A DNA stretch of 35,647 nt from Chitinophagales bacterium (GTDB taxonomy: Bacteria > Bacteroidota > Bacteroidia > Chitinophagales > JADIYW01): the NCBI GenBank assembly GCA_023957215.1, contig JAMLHH010000034.1, positions 1-35,647 on the forward strand, read 5' to 3'. This document shows, one piece after another, positions 30,652 to 35,647 of this stretch. Within the stretch, counting starts at the first letter, position 1; every line of letters begins with the position of its first letter. A program made the position numbers and the translations under genes. Below the pieces are notes generated by a model that searched no databases, had not been told where the DNA came from, and saw nothing but the letters and a program-made list of their open reading frames with translations.

Positions 30652-32538
30652 CTACATTCTATCAGGAACATCCATACCTACGATATTGAACCCACTTTTC
30701 AGTATTCTTCCGGTCATTAAAGAGAGTGTGCAACGCTTATGTGTATTATCATCTCCATCATTAAAAATACTCAATTCTGAATAGAACTTATTATACAGTT
30801 TTGCAAGTTCGTAAATGTAATCCACTAACTTGGCCGGATTGAGTTCGGAAGCTGCAAACTCTACGGTATCAGGATATTGTGACATCTTGATAATCAACTC
30901 CTTCTCAATAGGTTTCAAATCTTGAAGATTTTGTACTTGTAACTCTTGATAATCTTTGTAAAAACGCCTCATAATACTTTGAATACGAGCATAGGAATAT
31001 TGCACAAAAGGACCTGTATAGCCCTGTAAATCAATAGACTCTTGTGGGTTAAATAGGATGCGTTTGACCGGATCTACTCTCAACAAATAAAATTTCAAAG
31101 CCCCTAAACCAATGATTCGATATAGGTTGCCTGCTTCCTCAGAAGTAAATTCATCCATTTTACCCAATTCTATCGTATTCTTCTTGGCAGTGGCAATCAT
31201 CTCATCTATCAAGTCATCCGCATCTACGACCGTTCCTTCACGAGACTTCATTTTTCCACTTGGCAAATCCACCATGCCATACGAAAAGTGATAAATTCCA
31301 TCTGCATACGTTCTGCCTAATTTCTTTAAAATCAACTTTAATACTTGAAAGTGATATTCCTGTTCATTGCCTACAACATAAACCGACTGATCCATTTTGA
31401 AATCCTGATATCTTAGGTCAGCAGTCCCCAAATCTTGGGTCATATATACGGAAGTTCCATCTGCACGCAACAAAAGCTTTTGATCCAAACCTTCATCAGT
31501 CAAATCTATCCATACGCTTCCATCTTCCTTTTTAAAGAGTATGCCTTTGGTCAAACCTTCTTCTACGATATTCTTTCCGAGAAGATAAGTATTTGATTCA
31601 TAATAAGTTTTGTCAAAACTGACCCCTAAAGCTTTATATGTAACGTCAAAGCCATCATAGACCCATCCATTCATTTTATTCCAAAGAGCAAGAACTTCTC
31701 TGTCACCGGTTTCCCATTTTTGCAACATCTCTCTGGCTTCGTGCATAATAGGTGTGGCATTACGGATCAAAGTTTTAACAGCGTCCTTCAAGTCAGCTTT
31801 TTTACTTTCATCCGCATCGTAATAACGACTGACAGCATCTTGAATTTTTTGCTTTTCATCTTTATTAATATCACTAAAATCCTTTGCCAAAACTTTCTCC
31901 ATTAAAGGCTGTGCTTGTGCTTGCAATGACTTTTCAAACTCTACATAATAGCTACCCACTAATTTATCACCTTTTAAACCTGTATTGTCAGGCGTATCTT
32001 TGGCACCTGCTTTCTCCCAAGCCAACATAGATTTACAAATATGAATCCCTCTGTCATTGACCAAATTGCAAGTATGGACTTGATAGCCGGCAGCTTTCAA
32101 AATACCTGCGACGGCACTGCCCAAAACATTGTTTCTCACATGCCCTAAATGCAACGGTTTGTTAGTATTAGGAGATGAATATTCAATCAAAACTTTCTTC
32201 TCTTTTTGAACACCTTTCCCAAAATCATCATTTGCAAAAATTCCTTTGAAATAGGTTGACCAGTAGGTATCTGAAATGATGAGATTTAAAAAACCTTTTA
32301 CGACATTGAAACTTTCTACGATATCTAATTGGACAAGCTCATTGCCGATTGTTTCACCTGTTGCTTCCGGTTTGAGTTTTGAATATCTTAAAAGAGGAAA
32401 AACCACCAATGTGATATCACCTTCAAAATTTTTAGATGTATCGCTAAAGGTCAAATTTTCAGCCGCAATTTCGGTATCAAATTTTTGCTTAAAAATATCT
32501 ACAACTGCTTTTGACAGGATTGTTTTTAAATTTTCCAA
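30652..32538 (-). CDS. argS: Arginyl-tRNA synthetase
   Basis: 628 residues. Class I synthetase signatures are P-L-H-L-G-H (HIGH motif, near 127-132) preceded by S-S-P-N-T-N-K, and K-M-K-S-R (KMSKS). An ArgS N-terminal tRNA-binding domain and the C-terminal DALR anticodon domain ending in M-D-V-P-D-R-M are both present. It starts at TTG (32538): the in-frame codons upstream reach a stop with no ATG, and the protein begins at the right place for the family. It charges tRNA-Arg in the cytoplasm. It is divergent from the arginine decarboxylase gene, sharing a 76-bp gap. Confidence 0.97.
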   Translation of the reverse strand: MENLKTILSKAVVDIFKQKFDTEIAAENLTFSDTSKNFEGDITLVVFPLLRYSKLKPEATGETIGNELVQLDIVESFNVVKGFLNLIISDTYWSTYFKGIFANDDFGKGVQKEKKVLIEYSSPNTNKPLHLGHVRNNVLGSAVAGILKAAGYQVHTCNLVNDRGIHICKSMLAWEKAGAKDTPDNTGLKGDKLVGSYYVEFEKSLQAQAQPLMEKVLAKDFSDINKDEKQKIQDAVSRYYDADESKKADLKDAVKTLIRNATPIMHEAREMLQKWETGDREVLALWNKMNGWVYDGFDVTYKALGVSFDKTYYESNTYLLGKNIVEEGLTKGILFKKEDGSVWIDLTDEGLDQKLLLRADGTSVYMTQDLGTADLRYQDFKMDQSVYVVGNEQEYHFQVLKLILKKLGRTYADGIYHFSYGMVDLPSGKMKSREGTVVDADDLIDEMIATAKKNTIELGKMDEFTSEEAGNLYRIIGLGALKFYLLRVDPVKRILFNPQESIDLQGYTGPFVQYSYARIQSIMRRFYKDYQELQVQNLQDLKPIEKELIIKMSQYPDTVEFAASELNPAKLVDYIYELAKLYNKFYSELSIFNDGDDNTHKRCTLSLMTGRILKSGFNIVGMDVPDRM

Positions 32539-32577
32539 TGATTTAGAGTTTTTATGATTTTACCGGTGTAAAGTTAT

Positions 32578-32585
32578 TACTTTTG
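32578..32585 (+). promoter_or_regulatory. Candidate -7 box for the arginine decarboxylase gene
   Basis: TACTTTTG fits the Bacteroidota -7 consensus TAnnTTTG exactly and lies 29 bases before the ATG. I see no clear TTTG -33 element at the usual spacing, so the call is tentative. Confidence 0.4.
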
Positions 32586-32614
32586 CCCAAGTTTATATTT
32601 ACCTAATCAAATAA

Positions 32615-34012
32615 ATGAAAGATCGTTATATTGACCTAATTGAGCAAACCTATTATTTTCCGCAAGATGGGTTTGATTTGGATGGAGAGTGGCTTCGTTT
32701 TAATAATATAGATTTAAAATCTTTGATCAAAAAGCATGGTGCACCATTGAAAATAAGTTATTTGCCCAAAATAGGCGAAAATATCAATAAGGCGAGAAGA
32801 TGGTTTCACGAAGCTTTTGAAAGTTTGGGGTATAATGGTCATTATTATTACAGTTATTGCACCAAAAGCTCTCATTTTTCTTTCGTTTTGGATGAAGTAT
32901 TAAAAAACAATTCCAATATTGAAACTTCCAGTAATTACGATATTAATTTGATTAGAACTTTGTACGAGAATAAAAAGATAGATAAGAATATCAAGATACT
33001 TTGTAATGGGTTTAAACCTAAAAACTATGTGGACAGTATTATAAGCTTATACAGTGATGGTTTTAAAAATATCACCCCGATTTTGGACAATATGGAAGAA
33101 TTGGATGGATATAAAGGTGTGGAAAATTTGAGTATCGGTATCCGAATGGCAGCAGAAGAAGAGCCGAATTATCAGTTTTATACTTCAAGATTAGGTATCC
33201 GACAAAAAGACATCATTCCTTTTTACTTGGAAAAAATCAAACAACTTCCCAATGTGGAATTAAAAATGTTGCATTTTTTTATTGACTCCGGTATCAAAGA
33301 CAGTGCTTACTATTGGAGTGAATTGAATAAGTGTCTCAGAATGTATGTCGAACTGAGGAAAGTCTGTCCGACACTTAAAAATATCAATATCGGTGGCGGT
33401 ATGCCTATCCGTTATTCTTTGGGGTCAAAAATTGATTATAGTTATATCATTTCAGAAATAGTCAATAAAATCAAGGCATTTTGTGATGAAGCACGCATTG
33501 AACATCCGAATATTTTTACGGAGTTTGGAAACTTCACCGTAGGAGAGTCCGGTGCCATTATTTTTGAAATCATCGGTCAAAAAAAGCAAAACGATTCGGA
33601 ATTGTGGTATATGATCAATGGCTCCTTGATGACGACTATTCCTGATGCTTGGGGTTTGAGTCAACGGTTTATTTTGTTACCTATCAATAATTGGCATCAA
33701 TCGTATCAACGAACGATTATCGGCGGTTTGAGTTGTGATGTATCAGATTATTACAACTCGGAAGTACATATCAATCAAGTGTATATGCCTAAAATAGTCG
33801 GGGAGCAAAGTTTATACATCGGATTCTTTCATACTGGTGCATATCAGGATTCTATTAGTGGTTACGGCGGTATTAAACACTGTCTGATTCCAAGTCCGAA
33901 ACATATCATCATAGACAAAGATAAAAGTGGAAAACTTAGTCATTATGTTTATAATGAAGAGCAATCTGCCGAAAGTATGTTAAAGATTTTGGGATATTAC
34001 AGAAAGGATTAA
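32615..34012 (+). CDS. speA: Arginine decarboxylase, short Bacteroidota form (fold type III)
   Basis: 465 residues. An alanine-racemase-like barrel carries Y-S-Y-C-T-K84-S-S, the likely PLP lysine, and I-G-G-G-M-P for the phosphate. The C-terminal beta domain has G-L-S-C-D-V-S-D, the position of the active-site Cys-Asp supplied by the partner subunit. It is much shorter than the E. coli enzyme (about 630-660 residues), as usual for the Bacteroidota form. It decarboxylates arginine to agmatine at the start of polyamine synthesis. Diaminopimelate or ornithine decarboxylase are the alternatives; the T-K-S-S motif and the long N-terminal segment favour arginine. Its stop codon interlocks with that of the convergent GMC gene. 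Confidence 0.82.
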   Translation: MKDRYIDLIEQTYYFPQDGFDLDGEWLRFNNIDLKSLIKKHGAPLKISYLPKIGENINKARRWFHEAFESLGYNGHYYYSYCTKSSHFSFVLDEVLKNNSNIETSSNYDINLIRTLYENKKIDKNIKILCNGFKPKNYVDSIISLYSDGFKNITPILDNMEELDGYKGVENLSIGIRMAAEEEPNYQFYTSRLGIRQKDIIPFYLEKIKQLPNVELKMLHFFIDSGIKDSAYYWSELNKCLRMYVELRKVCPTLKNINIGGGMPIRYSLGSKIDYSYIISEIVNKIKAFCDEARIEHPNIFTEFGNFTVGESGAIIFEIIGQKKQNDSELWYMINGSLMTTIPDAWGLSQRFILLPINNWHQSYQRTIIGGLSCDVSDYYNSEVHINQVYMPKIVGEQSLYIGFFHTGAYQDSISGYGGIKHCLIPSPKHIIIDKDKSGKLSHYVYNEEQSAESMLKILGYYRKD

Positions 34013-35616
34013 TCTCCATTCAATATCATATCCGCACCTTTTTCTGCAATCATTACCGTAGGTCCATGAATATTACTGCCTGTAATGGTAGGCATGATAG
34101 ATGAGTCGATAACTCTTAGATTAGCAATACCGTGTACTTTTAGTTGAGGATCGACTACCGACATATCATCTACACCCATTTTACAAGAACTCGCTGTGTG
34201 ATACACTGTTTCTGTATGGCTTAAGATAAATTGTCTGATTTCTTCATCAGTTTGAACATCTTTACCCGGTGCTTCCTCACGTTTTAAATAAGATTCCATT
34301 GCCTTTTGTGCAAGTACCTTTCTACCAATTTTTACACCTTTCACCATTGCATCTAATTCAAACTCATCATCAAAGTAATTTGCTTCAATAATTGGATCTA
34401 CAAATGGATCGGCTGATTGTAAAATGATACGACCACGACTCCTTGGACGCATGTGACAAATATGTAGTACAAAACCTGCTTTAGATGGTGTCATGAGGTG
34501 GTCGCCATGTGGATACATCCTGACTGCTGCAAATTGAAACTGTAAATCAGGTACTTCCACACTCGGGTCAGATTTGACATAACCACCGGCATCTGTCAGT
34601 GTATAAACAAAAGGTTCTTTGTTTTTACGATAAAATTTAGATAAAAACTTAAGCATATACGGCCACGGAAAGGTAGCCATAGAAGTTCCCGATTTATCTC
34701 TGCATCGAATAATTACATCCGGATGATCTTGCAAGTTTTCACCTACGCCAGGCAAATCATGTATGACTTCGATTCCAAACTTTTCAAGCTCTTTTTTGGG
34801 ACCTATTCCCGAAAGTTTAAGAATTTGTGGAGAACCAATCACACCGGCACTTAAAATAACTTCTTTCTTTGCTTCTAATCGGACAATGTTTTTATTGTCT
34901 TTCATGTCAAAATACTCTACACCAAAAGTTTTTTTGTTTTCTATCAAAAGTCTCCTGATATGAGCATAATTGATAACCGTTAGATTTTCTCTGTGTTTGA
35001 TTGGGTTTAAAAAGGAAACTGCTGATGATGCACGTCGTCCCTCAGGTGTTTGATTGATTTGAAAAAAATCCACACCTTCATATTTAGCACCATTGGTGTC
35101 ATGATTATAAGGAAGTCCGGCTTCTTCACAGGCATCCAAAAAGGCTTGGCTAACTGGAAAGTGAAAAGTAGGATCTACGACATTCATTTCACCATCTATA
35201 CCATGGTACTCATCTGCTCCACGTTGCTGTCTTTCAGATTTTTTAAAATAAGGAAGAATTGAATTATAGTCCCAACCTGTGCTTCCTATACTTGCCCAAT
35301 AATCGAAATCACTGGAATGACCTCTTGTATATATCATTGCATTGATAGCACTCGAGCCTCCTAAAGTTTTTCCTCTCGGCCAGTAAAATTTTCGAGTCCC
35401 GGTTTTGGAGTTGCCCTCAGCATAATATTTCCAGTTGTACTTTTTGCTATTCATCAAAAACAGCATATTGGTTGGATTACAATTGTGGATGAAAGAAGAG
35501 TCATCGGACGGCCCGGCTTCTAATAGACAAACTGTATTTTTAGAATCGGCGGAAAGTCGATTAGCTAAGACACATCCGGCTGAGCCTCCTCCAATTATGA
35601 TATAATCGTAAGTCAT
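34009..35616 (-). CDS. GMC-family FAD oxidoreductase (choline dehydrogenase-like)
   Basis: 535 residues from the ATG at 35616; an ATG seven codons upstream (35637) would put extra residues before the FAD strand. The Rossmann motif Y-I-I-I-G-G-G-S-A-G-C (5-15) is followed by GMC signature 1 (G-S-S-A-I-N-A-M-I-Y-T-R-G-H), signature 2 (G-V-I-G-S-P-Q-I-L-K-L-S-G-I-G-P), and the C-terminal catalytic His region H-T-A-S-S-C-K-M-G and N-I-H-G-P-T. It oxidises an alcohol to an aldehyde, with choline or another primary alcohol as possible substrate. No betaine aldehyde dehydrogenase or transporter is near, so I give no symbol. Confidence 0.93.
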   Translation of the reverse strand: MTYDYIIIGGGSAGCVLANRLSADSKNTVCLLEAGPSDDSSFIHNCNPTNMLFLMNSKKYNWKYYAEGNSKTGTRKFYWPRGKTLGGSSAINAMIYTRGHSSDFDYWASIGSTGWDYNSILPYFKKSERQQRGADEYHGIDGEMNVVDPTFHFPVSQAFLDACEEAGLPYNHDTNGAKYEGVDFFQINQTPEGRRASSAVSFLNPIKHRENLTVINYAHIRRLLIENKKTFGVEYFDMKDNKNIVRLEAKKEVILSAGVIGSPQILKLSGIGPKKELEKFGIEVIHDLPGVGENLQDHPDVIIRCRDKSGTSMATFPWPYMLKFLSKFYRKNKEPFVYTLTDAGGYVKSDPSVEVPDLQFQFAAVRMYPHGDHLMTPSKAGFVLHICHMRPRSRGRIILQSADPFVDPIIEANYFDDEFELDAMVKGVKIGRKVLAQKAMESYLKREEAPGKDVQTDEEIRQFILSHTETVYHTASSCKMGVDDMSVVDPQLKVHGIANLRVIDSSIMPTITGSNIHGPTVMIAEKGADMILNGD

Positions 35617-35647
35617 AAGTTTTGTATATATGACCAAATTACAAAAC

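Overview
The window looks like Bacteroidota chromosome, possibly Chitinophagia, Saprospiria or Sphingobacteriia; I cannot place it lower. The signs are low GC, AT-rich start regions with few Shine-Dalgarno sequences, -7 boxes of the TAnnTTTG type, lipoproteins and TonB receptors of Bacteroidota style, a DUF1573 protein, and a short arginine decarboxylase. The left two thirds (1-22.4 kb) is accessory; the right third (22.5-35.6 kb) is ordinary housekeeping sequence.

At 1-205 the N-terminus of a tyrosine recombinase runs off the left edge in GC-richer DNA. A four-gene plus-strand group follows (486-4505): a small Cys/His membrane protein, a His-rich lipoprotein, a Met/His-rich YtkA-like lipoprotein and a TonB-dependent receptor carrying the CxxxM...HxM copper ligands of OprC/NosA. 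It is probably a copper-acquisition module and ends in a strong hairpin terminator.

A long CRISPR array lies at 4677-9508: by my count 74 identical 30-bp repeats and 73 spacers of 34-40 bp, plus a degenerate 75th repeat at the left end. In crRNA sense it reads on the minus strand, so the leader is on the right (9509-9717) and the newest spacers are nearest the cas genes. A complete type I-B cas operon is encoded on the minus strand, in transcription order cas6, WYL regulator, cas3, cas8 (with a probable internal Cas11 start), cas7 (Cst2/DevR type), cas5, abiEi, abiEii, cas4, four-helix-bundle gene, cas1, four-helix-bundle gene, cas2, leader, array. All of these frames look intact. Non-standard points are an AbiE toxin-antitoxin pair with its own operator inside the operon, two four-helix-bundle genes bracketing cas1, 7-bp-phased repeat tracts at most junctions from abiEii to cas2, and a Cas3 with the HD nuclease domain after the helicase.

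Within the array, the oldest spacer block (near 4.9-5.2 kb) and the newest (near 9.0-9.5 kb) contain homologous spacers: one pair differs at one base, one pair at four bases, and one pair is an exact reverse complement. This is a record of repeated encounters with one target lineage.

From 22.5 kb the genes are a class I aminotransferase, a DUF1573 protein, aroQ, an NSS sodium symporter, an RfaE1-type sugar kinase, ilvD, an M24 peptidase-like protein, an OsmC protein, argS, an arginine decarboxylase and a GMC oxidoreductase. They are mostly single-gene units separated by terminators.
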